Shown here: piece by piece, positions 1-6,937 of the stretch
Layout: each line of letters starts with the position of its first letter
Position numbering within the stretch: position 1 is the stretch's first letter
NCBI GenBank assembly: GCA_002732845.1
Contig: NVSZ01000001.1
Coordinates: 19,644-26,580 of the forward strand
Reading direction: 5' to 3'
Origin: Rhodospirillaceae bacterium
GTDB lineage: Bacteria > Pseudomonadota > Alphaproteobacteria > Rhodospirillales > Magnetovibrionaceae
Length of the DNA stretch: 6,937 nt
Notes under the pieces: model-generated
What the model was told of the DNA's origin: nothing
Seen by the model: the letters and a program-made list of their open reading frames with translations, nothing else
The model's database searches: none
Translations under genes and position numbers: made by a program

Positions 1-1047
1 GCCTTGGAAAACAAAATCGTCCGCGCTCAAGTCCAACAGACCATCAAAGGTCTTGATGATTTTCGCGCGGTTGCCGAAAAAAGGTGGGCCTTGCGGTCTC
101 AATCAAAACCGGGATCAGCCATAGATCAACGCTTTGATACCATTTTTGACCATTTTTTATCGTCGGCCAACGCCGCAGAAATCGCCTTAAAAAGGACAAA
201 TGCGGAACAACTCAAAAGGTTTTCCATTATTGAAAGCATCATAATTGTGGTGATTATTATGCTGGGTATCTTCACCATAATTTTAATTCAGAGAAACACC
301 CAGCTGTTAAAAAAACGTGCGGAAGAATTACAGCGGGCTTTGGATAGCGAAATTGAATACATCACTTTGCAGAAACAATTTGTATCAATGGCCTCTCATG
401 AATTTCGAACCCCCCTTTCGATTATTGATATGACTGTGCAGCGCTTGTTAAAGCGCCACACCACAATGACGGAAGAAAAAATCGGCGAACGCTATGCAAC
501 CATCCTTCATTCGGTCAGTCGCATCACAGGACTGATTGAAAGCATACTCAACGCCGAACAAAATGAAGAAGGACGGCTAATTTTTTCCGGTGAGCCCTGT
601 GATGTTCAAGACATCATAAACACATGCATTCAGTATCAAATTAAAATGGCTCCCGATTACACCATCACCTTGAATCTTGAAAATCTGCCCGATATCATCA
701 TCGCCAATCCGGTGCAGTTGTCGCAAATATTTGCCAATCTGCTGTCCAATGCCGTTAAATTTTCCCCAGAATGCAAAACCATCGATATCCGGGCATGGGC
801 AGAGGATTCCCATGTTTATGTGTCTGTGATGGATTATGGCATCGGCATAAGGGAACAAGAAAAACCCAAAGTTTTTAATCGTTTTTTCCGCACCAGCAAC
901 GCCGCGGGAATTCCCGGAACGGGTATCAGCCTGAACTTGGTCCAACAATTGGCCCAATTGCACGGGGGAGATGTTTATTTTGAAAGTGTTAACGGTGAAG
1001 GCTCAACGTTTACCGTTTCGCTGCGTATCGAGCCGATTGCCTCTTGA
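1..1047 (+). CDS. Membrane sensor histidine kinase, 5' end missing
   Basis: C-terminal part of a two-component sensor kinase that should autophosphorylate on His and pass the phosphate to a response regulator not present here. Residue numbers count from the TTG codon at base 4. Residues 1-76 are polar and helical, probably the end of an extracytoplasmic sensor region. Residues 77-96 are a strongly hydrophobic membrane segment. Residues 97-124 look like a short coiled-coil linker with no PAS domain between. The HisKA motif SHEFRTPL carries the phospho-acceptor His132, and the following E133/T136 fit the ExxT pattern linked to phosphatase activity. HATPase_c follows: N box (NLLSNAVKFSP, 245-255), G1 (DYGIGI, 277-282), F box (FNRFFR, 291-296) and G2 (GTGISL, 305-310), where Ser309 replaces the usual third Gly. 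The frame is open to the window edge and no first membrane helix is seen, so the true start is probably upstream; the TTG is only the first possible start in view. The kinase class is certain, the ligand unknown. Confidence 0.93.
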   Translation, partial: ALENKIVRAQVQQTIKGLDDFRAVAEKRWALRSQSKPGSAIDQRFDTIFDHFLSSANAAEIALKRTNAEQLKRFSIIESIIIVVIIMLGIFTIILIQRNTQLLKKRAEELQRALDSEIEYITLQKQFVSMASHEFRTPLSIIDMTVQRLLKRHTTMTEEKIGERYATILHSVSRITGLIESILNAEQNEEGRLIFSGEPCDVQDIINTCIQYQIKMAPDYTITLNLENLPDIIIANPVQLSQIFANLLSNAVKFSPECKTIDIRAWAEDSHVYVSVMDYGIGIREQEKPKVFNRFFRTSNAAGIPGTGISLNLVQQLAQLHGGDVYFESVNGEGSTFTVSLRIEPIAS

Positions 1048-1050
1048 AAA

Positions 1051-1542
1051 TTAAGGCGAAATTTTCTTTAACCGGGATTCCAAATCCGCACCGCGAACCT
1101 TGGCTAAATCTTGCCCCGTGAGACGCAAAATTTGTTGTTCCATTTCGCCAAACAACCGACGATAGGCATATTGGCGTTCGGTGGCGTCTGTTTGTGTACC
1201 ATCAACTTTTGCAAAATCCCAACGCACGATCACCGGGTCAGAAAACCAAATGGGAAAGCGATCATTGATTTGACCGTCGTCCAATGTGATCACCGCATCG
1301 ACCCGGGGGGCCTGAATGGTGGCAAATTCGTTCCAGCTTTTTGACCGCAACGCCGACGTGTCGTAACCCGTTTGTTTTAAGGTTTCCAAGGTCAAAGCAT
1401 TAATACTGCCAACGGGTTTACTGCCGGCGCTATAAGCCTTGAAGCCATTTCGTCCAAGTTTTTCCAACAGAGCTTCTGCCATGATTGAACGGCTAGAGTT
1501 ACCAGCACTTACAAACAGCAAATTTACAACATCGTCAGCCAC
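1051..1542 (-). CDS. Cysteine-free arsenate reductase/LMW-PTP-like protein
   Basis: A 163-residue cytoplasmic protein of the low-molecular-weight phosphotyrosine phosphatase/ArsC fold. Family marks seen: the hydrophobic first strand and P-loop (VSAGNSSRSIMAEALL, 11-26), YSAGS (37-41), LRSKSWNEF (65-73), APRVDAVITL (78-87) and PIW (97-99). Active members read CTGNSCRS at the P-loop; here Ser12 takes the nucleophile position and Ser17 the second Cys, while Arg18 is kept. The position of the resolving Cys after VITL is Asp88, and the next is Arg95 or Phe96 depending on alignment. The general-acid Asp after the conserved Trp aligns with Lys112, though Asp114 is close. The protein has no Cys anywhere, so arsenate reduction or cysteine-based phosphatase chemistry is not expected. 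A charged tail of about 20 residues (144-163) extends past the usual end of the family. I chose the GTG start at 1542 because GGAG lies 8 bases upstream; an in-frame TTG at 1563 would add seven residues. It lies 35 bases behind ppdK and is probably cotranscribed. No ars genes are adjacent. Function unknown. Confidence 0.85.
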   Translation of the reverse strand: MADDVVNLLFVSAGNSSRSIMAEALLEKLGRNGFKAYSAGSKPVGSINALTLETLKQTGYDTSALRSKSWNEFATIQAPRVDAVITLDDGQINDRFPIWFSDPVIVRWDFAKVDGTQTDATERQYAYRRLFGEMEQQILRLTGQDLAKVRGADLESRLKKISP

Positions 1543-1550
1543 AGCGGAGA

Positions 1551-1554
1551 CTCC
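1551..1554 (-). promoter_or_regulatory. Shine-Dalgarno site deciding the start of the ArsC-like gene
   Basis: On the minus strand GGAG is followed by eight bases and then GTG at 1542-1540. This spacing favours the GTG over the longer TTG start at 1563, which has only a T-rich stretch (ACGTTTTTGCGA region) around it and no clear purine-rich site. Confidence 0.55.
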
Positions 1555-1577
1555 AGTTCGCAAAAACGTAGACTTAT

Positions 1578-4265
1578 TTAGGCATTTTTATCTTCGAACA
1601 CAACACCCAAAGCCGCTTGAGCCGCTGCCAAGCGAGCAATGGGTACACGGTATGGAGAACACGATACATAATCTAGCCCCGCATTGTGAAAGAAATTCAC
1701 AGACCGGGGGTCCCCACCATGTTCGCCGCAAACGCCAACTTTAAGGTCCGGCCGCGCGGAACGCCCACGCGCCGTTCCCATCTTCACCAATTCGCCGACT
1801 CCGCTTTGATCCAAACTCACAAAAGGGTCACGTCTCAGCACGCCTTTTTCAAGGTAAGACTGCAACAAAGGTGCCGCATCGTCGCGCGACAGTCCAAAGG
1901 TGGTTTGCGTAAGGTCGTTGGTGCCAAAGCTAAAGAACTCGGCTTCTTCGGCAATCAGCCCCGCCTGCAAACACGCTCTTGGCAATTCTATCATCGAGCC
2001 CACTGTGTAAGGGATTTTGACCCCGTATTCTGCTAAAACCGTATCGGCCATGTTGATCACCAAAGCTTTCAAGCGTGAAAACTCTTCTAAACTTGCAATC
2101 AACGGAATCATAATTTCAGGAATGACGATTTTTTCACTGGCCTTAACATTGCACGCGGCTTCGAAAATTGCGCGCACCTGCATTTCATAAATTTCAGGGT
2201 ACGTAATGCCCAAACGACAGCCGCGATGACCCAACATGGGGTTGGTTTCATAAAGGTCGGCTGTGCGTTTTTTGACGTCTTCGACAGGCATGTTCAATTC
2301 TGCCGCAACATTTTCAATATCGCGGATTTTGCTTGGCAAAAATTCATGTAACGGCGGATCTAACAAGCGAATGGTCACCGGCAGTCCGTCCATGACTTCA
2401 AACAACTGAACAAAATCTTGGCATTGGTATTCGCCCAATTTGTCCAAGGCTTTCAGCCGGGTGTCTTGGTTCGGTGCCAGAATCATTTCGCGCACATGAA
2501 CAATGCGCTGGGGATTAAAAAACATATGTTCGGTGCGGGCGAGACCAATGCCTTGGGCGCCAAAACGGCGCGCGGCGACCACGTCTTCTAAGGTTTCCGC
2601 ATTGGCCCGCACGTTTAAAACACGCACCTTATCGGCCCATTCCATCAACGTGGAAAACGCCCCGTCTAATTTCGGCTCAACCGTAGGCACACTACCTTTT
2701 AACACTTCGCCCGTGACACCGTTTATGGTGATCACATCGCCTTCGTTCAGCACTTCACCTAACGACGACAACGTTTTGGCCTTGCAATCAATGCGAATGC
2801 CGCCCGCGCCTGACACGCACGGCGTGCCCATGCCGCGCGCCACAACGGCAGCATGAGACGTCATGCCGCCCCGCATGGTCAGCACGCCCTTGGCCACATA
2901 CATGCCATTAATATCGTCGGGGGAAGTTTCCACGCGGGCCAAAATAACGTCTTCGCCGCGCGCCGCCCATGCGGCGGCATCGTCGGCGTTAAAGACCAAT
3001 TTTCCAGAAGCCGCGCCCGGCGATGCTGGCAAGCCATGACCCAAAACTTCAGTCTGAGCATCCGGGTCCAACGTTGGATGCAAAATTTGGTCTAATTGAT
3101 CAGGATCAACCCGCAAGATTGCCGTGTCTTTATCGATAAGGCCTTCGTTGGCCATGTCCACAGCCATCTGCAGAGCGGCCTTGACCGTGCGTTTTCCTGT
3201 GCGCGTTTGCAAAATCCATAGGCGCCCTTGTTGCACCGTGAATTCCATGTCTTGCATGTCTTTGTAATGTTTTTCCAAAATCAACCGGACATCATTCAGT
3301 TCTTTGTACAAATCCGGCATCAGTTCTTCAAAACTGAGCAAATCAGATGCGGTCGCTTGACGTTCAAGCGCCGTCAAAGATTGCGGCGTACGCACGCCCG
3401 AGACCACATCTTCACCCTGAGCATTTTCCAAAAACTCGCCAAAAAAGGCGTTTTCGCCCGTGGACGGATTGCGCGTGAAGCACACCCCGGTGGCACTGCC
3501 TTTGCCCATATTGCCAAACACCATGGCCTGTACATTGACGGCCGTCCCCCAGCCATCGGGAATATTATATAGTCTGCGATACGTAACGGCGCGTTTGTTG
3601 GTCCAACTTTTAAACACCGCACCAATTGCCGCCCACAGTTGATCTTTAGGATCGCTGGGAAACGACTTTCCGGTCTCGGCTTCGATCAGGTCCATAAACT
3701 TTTGAACCATCGTTTTCCAGTCCTCAACAGACAAATCCGTATCTAACTTCAGACCATGGTCAAATTTATACTCTTCTAAGACATCTTCGAAATGATAATG
3801 TTCGACGCCCAAAACCACATCACCAAACATCTGAACAAAACGCCGATAGCTGTCATAGGCAAAGCGTTCATCACCCGTGGCGCGCGCCAGGCTTTCCACC
3901 GTTTCGGCATTCAGGCCCAAATTCAAAACCGTATCCATCATGCCGGGCATAGAAGCCCTGGCCCCAGAACGCACAGACAACAACAACACTTGATCGCCAT
4001 TACCGCCGCCAAATTTGGCATCAATGATGGTTTCCAATTTCTGGATCGCCTCTGTAACCTCGGCGACCAAAGCCTCTGGGTATTCACCCTTGGTTTGAAT
4101 AAAATGAGAACAGATTTCGGTGGTCAGCGTAAAACCCGGAGGGACGTTCAGGCCAATCGATGACATTTCATGAAGATTAGCCCCCTTGCCTCCCAGCAAG
4201 TCGAGCATCGAGCGATTTCCTTCGGCCTGCCCGTTCCCGAATGCGTAGGTCCATTTATCTGCCAT
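1578..4265 (-). CDS. ppdK: Pyruvate, phosphate dikinase
   Basis: Cytoplasmic enzyme interconverting pyruvate + ATP + phosphate and PEP + AMP + diphosphate. At 895 residues it has the normal full length of bacterial PPDK. Domains in order: N-terminal ATP-grasp nucleotide-binding region (about 1-360, with LLGGKGANL at 23-31, SVRSGARASMPGMMDT at 97-112 and a Q-x-R-T-G-K segment at 353-358); swivelling phosphohistidine domain (about 405-515) with GGMTSHAAVVARGMG, catalytic His471; C-terminal PEP/pyruvate TIM barrel (about 540-890) with LARTEHMF (575-582), GSMIELPRA (756-764), GTNDLTQTTFG (781-791) and GVCGEHGGDP (844-853), whose Cys846 matches the catalytic acid/base Cys known in the family. All key residues are present, so it should be active. 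Thr469, two residues before the catalytic His, corresponds to the site phosphorylated by the PPDK regulatory protein in other organisms; whether that regulator exists here cannot be seen. The ATG directly abuts the glyS stop. The direction in vivo (gluconeogenic or glycolytic) is not determined by sequence. Confidence 0.98.
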   Translation of the reverse strand: MADKWTYAFGNGQAEGNRSMLDLLGGKGANLHEMSSIGLNVPPGFTLTTEICSHFIQTKGEYPEALVAEVTEAIQKLETIIDAKFGGGNGDQVLLLSVRSGARASMPGMMDTVLNLGLNAETVESLARATGDERFAYDSYRRFVQMFGDVVLGVEHYHFEDVLEEYKFDHGLKLDTDLSVEDWKTMVQKFMDLIEAETGKSFPSDPKDQLWAAIGAVFKSWTNKRAVTYRRLYNIPDGWGTAVNVQAMVFGNMGKGSATGVCFTRNPSTGENAFFGEFLENAQGEDVVSGVRTPQSLTALERQATASDLLSFEELMPDLYKELNDVRLILEKHYKDMQDMEFTVQQGRLWILQTRTGKRTVKAALQMAVDMANEGLIDKDTAILRVDPDQLDQILHPTLDPDAQTEVLGHGLPASPGAASGKLVFNADDAAAWAARGEDVILARVETSPDDINGMYVAKGVLTMRGGMTSHAAVVARGMGTPCVSGAGGIRIDCKAKTLSSLGEVLNEGDVITINGVTGEVLKGSVPTVEPKLDGAFSTLMEWADKVRVLNVRANAETLEDVVAARRFGAQGIGLARTEHMFFNPQRIVHVREMILAPNQDTRLKALDKLGEYQCQDFVQLFEVMDGLPVTIRLLDPPLHEFLPSKIRDIENVAAELNMPVEDVKKRTADLYETNPMLGHRGCRLGITYPEIYEMQVRAIFEAACNVKASEKIVIPEIMIPLIASLEEFSRLKALVINMADTVLAEYGVKIPYTVGSMIELPRACLQAGLIAEEAEFFSFGTNDLTQTTFGLSRDDAAPLLQSYLEKGVLRRDPFVSLDQSGVGELVKMGTARGRSARPDLKVGVCGEHGGDPRSVNFFHNAGLDYVSCSPYRVPIARLAAAQAALGVVFEDKNA

Positions 4266-6305
4266 TTAGCCCTCAATCTTAGAAAAGTCAGCGATTTCGC
4301 CCATAACCGTTAGTATTTGAGAGAGGAGCAACAAACGGTTATTGCGCACTTTTTTATCATCCACATTCACCATAACCCCATCAAAGAAGTTGTCCAGTGG
4401 TGCGCGCAATTTTGCCAAGGTTGCCATGGCGGGTTCAAATTCTTCCGCCTGAGCCAAAGCTTGGCCTTCCCCGCCGGCATTGGCGAGGGCTTCAAACAAA
4501 ACGCGCTCTTCATCCTGTTCAAATAAGGCTTCATCCGCCGTGCCCGAATAGGAAACGCCGTCTTTCTTTTGTTCGATGCGCAAGATGTTCGCGGCGCGTT
4601 TATGGGCCGCCAAAAGGTTTTCGCCATCGTCTGAACCCATAAATGCCGACAAAGCTTCAACCCGTGCCAACAGACGCACCAAATCGTCTTCCCCACCAAT
4701 CGCAAAAACAGCATCAATCAAATCATGACGCACGCCTTTGGATTTTAAGTGAACTTTTAGACGGTCCGCGAAAAACGCCAACAGATCATCCGCAATGTCT
4801 TCCCCATCGGTTTTGGCAAACACGTGCAAAAGTCCTACACGTAATTTGTTTTCAATAATCAAACGGATCACACCCAAAGCCGCACGGCGCAAAGCAAACG
4901 GGTCTTTTGATCCGGTGGGTTTTTCATCGATGGTCCAAAAGCCCACCAGCGTATCGATTTTATCCGCCATAGATACGGTGACAGAAACCGGAGCCGTGGG
5001 GCAAGTATCATTCGGCCCAACGGGAGAATAATGTTCGGCAATCGCAGTCGCGACTTCAGGAGCTTCGCCGTCATTCAGGGCGTAATACTGTCCGATGACA
5101 CCTTGGACTTCGGGAATTTCCGTGACCATGCCCGTGACCAAATCGCATTTGCACAACGCGGCCGCTTTTTCAGCCTGAGCCTTATCGGCCCCGGTAAATT
5201 CAGCCAAGTACCCCGCAAGGGTTTGCATGCGTTTGACTTTATCGGCAACCGTGCCCAGCTTGGCATGGAACACGATGTCTTTTAGTTTTTCACCACGGCT
5301 CGCCAATGTGACCTTGCGGTCTTGATCCCAAAAGAATTTTGCATCCGACAACCGCGCGCGCAGAACCCGTTCGTTGCCCAACGTAATCGCCGTGCCGCCA
5401 TCGGTCGCCACTTGGTTTGCGACGGTCATAAAGTTCGGGGCCAAGCTCCCATCCGCTTTCAATAACGAGAAATATTTTTGATGGACCTTCATGGTGTCCG
5501 TCAAAACTTCGGGCGGCAAGTCCATAAAGCTTTCGTCGATGTTGCCCAGCAGCACAACGGGCCATTCGACCAGCCCGGTGACTTCGCTCAGCAAACCTTC
5601 ATCGGTCTTCACGGTCAACCCAGCATCCGCCGCTAACTTTTCAGATTGTTCAAGTATGGACGCCCGACGATCCGCAGGATCTAACATCACATGCGCATCG
5701 TGGAGTTTCGCTTTGTAATCGGCAAAATTGGAAACCGTAATCGCCTCAGGATTTAAAAAACGGTGGCCAAAGGTTTGCCCATTGGCTTTGACATTTTCAT
5801 AAGCCACATTCACGACTTCGCCGTTAAACACAGCCAAAATGTTGTGCAAAGGCCGCACCCAACGTTTGATGCCGTTGCCCCAGCGCATGGATTTCGGCCA
5901 TGGCAGTCCATCAAAGGCGGCTTCTAAAATGTTTGTCAAAACATCGGTGGTGGGCAGGCCTTTCTTTTCGATCACCGCAAAATAGAACGTCTTGCCCTTG
6001 ATTTCGCGCTGTTCGCAATCGTCAATACTCATGCCACCAAGCGATCCTAAGAAGCCTTTCAGGGCTTGTTCCGGAGCGCTGGTTTGCGGGCCTTTTCTTT
6101 CATCGCGAACGTCCGGTTGTTTTTCCGGCAAGCCGTCAATGACCAAGCACAACCGCCGGGGCGTGACATAAGCCGCAGACGTGTCCCAGCTTAAGCCCGC
6201 TTTTTTCAAACCGTCTTCGACCAAGCGTTTAAGGTCAGCCGCCGCGCGCGCTTGCATGCGGGCGGGAATTTCTTCACTGAAAAGTTCAAGCAGTACCTCA
6301 GCCAT
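4266..6305 (-). CDS. glyS: Glycine--tRNA ligase beta subunit
   Basis: Beta subunit of the bacterial two-subunit glycyl-tRNA synthetase; it contributes most of the tRNA recognition, while GlyQ carries the aminoacylation site. At 679 residues it is close to the E. coli GlyS length (689). Recognisable segments: N-terminal [13 protein letters not shown] (5-17); YVTPRRL (46-52); KSMRWGNG and the [14 protein letters not shown] region (138-164); [15 protein letters not shown] (268-282); [19 protein letters not shown] (311-329); the HD-like region [11 protein letters not shown] (342-352) with [11 protein letters not shown] (386-396); [11 protein letters not shown] with [14 protein letters not shown] (447-478); and a C-terminal anticodon-binding DALR-like region (about 560-660) ending in the [11 protein letters not shown] segment. 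No disruption is visible. The ATG is chosen because it overlaps the glyQ stop (TAATG) and is preceded by AGGGAG at a spacing of seven bases. The next gene, ppdK, begins on the base after the stop codon. Confidence 0.98.
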   Translation of the reverse strand: MAEVLLELFSEEIPARMQARAAADLKRLVEDGLKKAGLSWDTSAAYVTPRRLCLVIDGLPEKQPDVRDERKGPQTSAPEQALKGFLGSLGGMSIDDCEQREIKGKTFYFAVIEKKGLPTTDVLTNILEAAFDGLPWPKSMRWGNGIKRWVRPLHNILAVFNGEVVNVAYENVKANGQTFGHRFLNPEAITVSNFADYKAKLHDAHVMLDPADRRASILEQSEKLAADAGLTVKTDEGLLSEVTGLVEWPVVLLGNIDESFMDLPPEVLTDTMKVHQKYFSLLKADGSLAPNFMTVANQVATDGGTAITLGNERVLRARLSDAKFFWDQDRKVTLASRGEKLKDIVFHAKLGTVADKVKRMQTLAGYLAEFTGADKAQAEKAAALCKCDLVTGMVTEIPEVQGVIGQYYALNDGEAPEVATAIAEHYSPVGPNDTCPTAPVSVTVSMADKIDTLVGFWTIDEKPTGSKDPFALRRAALGVIRLIIENKLRVGLLHVFAKTDGEDIADDLLAFFADRLKVHLKSKGVRHDLIDAVFAIGGEDDLVRLLARVEALSAFMGSDDGENLLAAHKRAANILRIEQKKDGVSYSGTADEALFEQDEERVLFEALANAGGEGQALAQAEEFEPAMATLAKLRAPLDNFFDGVMVNVDDKKVRNNRLLLLSQILTVMGEIADFSKIEG
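4270..4274 (-). promoter_or_regulatory. Shine-Dalgarno site of ppdK inside the end of glyS
   Basis: Minus strand reads GAGGG, four bases, then ATG. The site is made of the last sense codons of glyS (Glu-Gly), so ribosomes finishing glyS are placed next to the ppdK start, consistent with translational coupling. Confidence 0.6.
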
Positions 6306-6937
6306 TATTTTGCTCCCTCTTCACCAGACAACCAGGCTTCACAACATCCAGACGACAGCTTTCTCACCCGTCCGATATAAGCTTGACGTTCGGTGACGGA
6401 AATCACGCCGAGCGCGTCCAGCAAATTAAACAAATGGCTGGCGCGAATGCATTGTTCGTAAGCGGGAAGCGCCAAGGGCTTGTCCAAGTCCAAAAGCGCC
6501 TGACAGTTTTCTTCGGCATCTTTGAATTGACGGACCAGTTTGTCGGCGTTGCCATGTTCAAAGTTAAAAGCCGATTGTTCTTGTTCGTTGCGCAAGAACA
6601 CATCGCCATAGCGCACACCACCGTCATCGTCAGGCAGGCCGTTCCAATCTAGGTCATAGACATTTTCGACGCCCTGAATGTACATGGCTAAACGTTCCAA
6701 ACCGTAGGTTAATTCCAACGCTACAGGGTTGCATTCGATACCGCCGACTTGTTGAAAATAGGTGAATTGAGAAACTTCCATGCCATCGCACCAGACTTCC
6801 CAGCCCAATCCCCAAGCGCCCAATGTGGGGCTTTCCCAATCGTCTTCGACAAAACGTATGTCATGTTTGGCCGCATCAATGCCCAAGGCTTCTAAGCTTT
6901 GCAAATACAGCTCTTGCGAATTGGGCGGGGACGGTTT
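6305..6937 (-). CDS. glyQ: Glycine--tRNA ligase alpha subunit, N-terminus missing
   Basis: Catalytic alpha subunit of two-subunit glycyl-tRNA synthetase, a class II synthetase that forms glycyl-adenylate and charges tRNA-Gly with GlyS. The visible 210 residues cover about the C-terminal two thirds; compared with the E. coli protein (303 residues) roughly 90 N-terminal residues lie beyond the right edge. The frame is open to the edge and already reads [12 protein letters not shown] there, matching the conserved family segment, so the TTG at 6904 is internal and not a start. Further landmarks, numbered within the fragment: [20 protein letters not shown] (26-45), [15 protein letters not shown] (52-66), the class II motif 3-like [13 protein letters not shown] (77-89), YGDVF (110-114), [19 protein letters not shown] (157-175) and [13 protein letters not shown] (180-192). 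The C-terminus is short and charged. The stop overlaps the glyS start by one base. Confidence 0.98.
   Translation of the reverse strand, partial: KPSPPNSQELYLQSLEALGIDAAKHDIRFVEDDWESPTLGAWGLGWEVWCDGMEVSQFTYFQQVGGIECNPVALELTYGLERLAMYIQGVENVYDLDWNGLPDDDGGVRYGDVFLRNEQEQSAFNFEHGNADKLVRQFKDAEENCQALLDLDKPLALPAYEQCIRASHLFNLLDALGVISVTERQAYIGRVRKLSSGCCEAWLSGEEGAK
6313..6318 (-). promoter_or_regulatory. Shine-Dalgarno site of glyS inside the end of glyQ
   Basis: Minus strand reads AGGGAG, seven bases, then ATG of glyS. It lies within the last codons of glyQ. Together with the one-base TAATG overlap this supports coupled synthesis of the two subunits in matched amounts. Confidence 0.65.

Noticed and set aside
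577..963. 128-codon open frame on the minus strand inside the kinase gene
   Set aside because: It is fully antisense to clear HATPase_c coding sequence and its translation shows no recognisable domain.
991..1017. Inverted repeat AACGGT...ACCGTT near the end of the kinase gene, considered as a terminator
   Set aside because: Only six base pairs around a 15-base loop, no following T-run, and it lies in conserved kinase coding sequence (the glycine-rich C-terminal strand region).
1051..1542. Annotation as a working arsenate reductase (arsC)
   Set aside because: The family match is good but all catalytic and resolving cysteines are absent and no arsenic-resistance genes are adjacent, so the enzymatic name would mislead.
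1546..1554. GGAG-T-CTCC mirror at the ribosome binding site of the ArsC-like gene, considered as a sequestering hairpin
   Set aside because: The loop would be one base, which cannot form; no alternative pairing partner was seen close by.
1686..4163. Several plus-strand open frames of 60-123 codons opposite ppdK
   Set aside because: They are antisense to a continuous, fully conserved PPDK reading frame; their translations are low in recognisable motifs and look like codon-bias shadows.
4317..6652. Plus-strand and alternative minus-strand open frames of 60-116 codons within glyS and glyQ
   Set aside because: All overlap intact synthetase coding sequence in other frames, with no supported start sites or family motifs.
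6305..6904. TTG at 6904 as the start of glyQ
   Set aside because: The codons upstream to the window edge remain open and encode the conserved GlyQ segment KPSPxNxQELYL, so the gene continues beyond the window.

Overview
The window holds five protein-coding genes. Four lie on the minus strand in one tight run, and one on the plus strand converges on its end. The minus-strand order, in the direction of transcription, is glyQ (cut by the right window edge), glyS, ppdK and a small arsenate-reductase-like gene. The plus-strand gene is the 3' part of a membrane sensor histidine kinase, cut by the left edge. Coding density is close to total: no gap exceeds about 35 bases, so there is no room for RNA genes, mobile elements or CRISPR arrays, and none was seen.

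The protein sequences suggest an alphaproteobacterium, possibly a Rhodospirillales-like lineage of moderate GC. The reasons are the two-subunit (alpha2beta2-type) glycyl-tRNA synthetase, the style of the GlyS N-terminus, and a full-length bacterial pyruvate phosphate dikinase directly behind glyS. This placement is inferred from memory of the families, not from a search.

Right and centre (6937 down to 1578): the stop of glyQ overlaps the start of glyS by one base (TAATG). The stop of glyS abuts the ATG of ppdK with no base between them. Shine-Dalgarno-like sequences sit inside the ends of the upstream genes, which points to a translationally coupled operon joining glycine-tRNA charging with pyruvate/PEP interconversion. 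The operon promoter would lie beyond the right edge.

Left centre (1542 to 1051): a 163-residue protein with the overall fold signature of low-molecular-weight tyrosine phosphatase/arsenate reductase follows ppdK after about 35 bases. It contains no cysteine at all: the catalytic Cys of the P-loop is Ser, the resolving cysteines are replaced, and the usual general-acid Asp position is Lys. The reading frame is nevertheless intact. This is the most interesting object in the window, a probable pseudoenzyme or repurposed anion-binding protein.

Left edge (1 to 1047): a HisKA/HATPase_c sensor kinase with one visible membrane segment and a slightly divergent G2 box. It ends three bases from the end of the arsenate-reductase-like gene, tail to tail, with no recognisable terminator between them.
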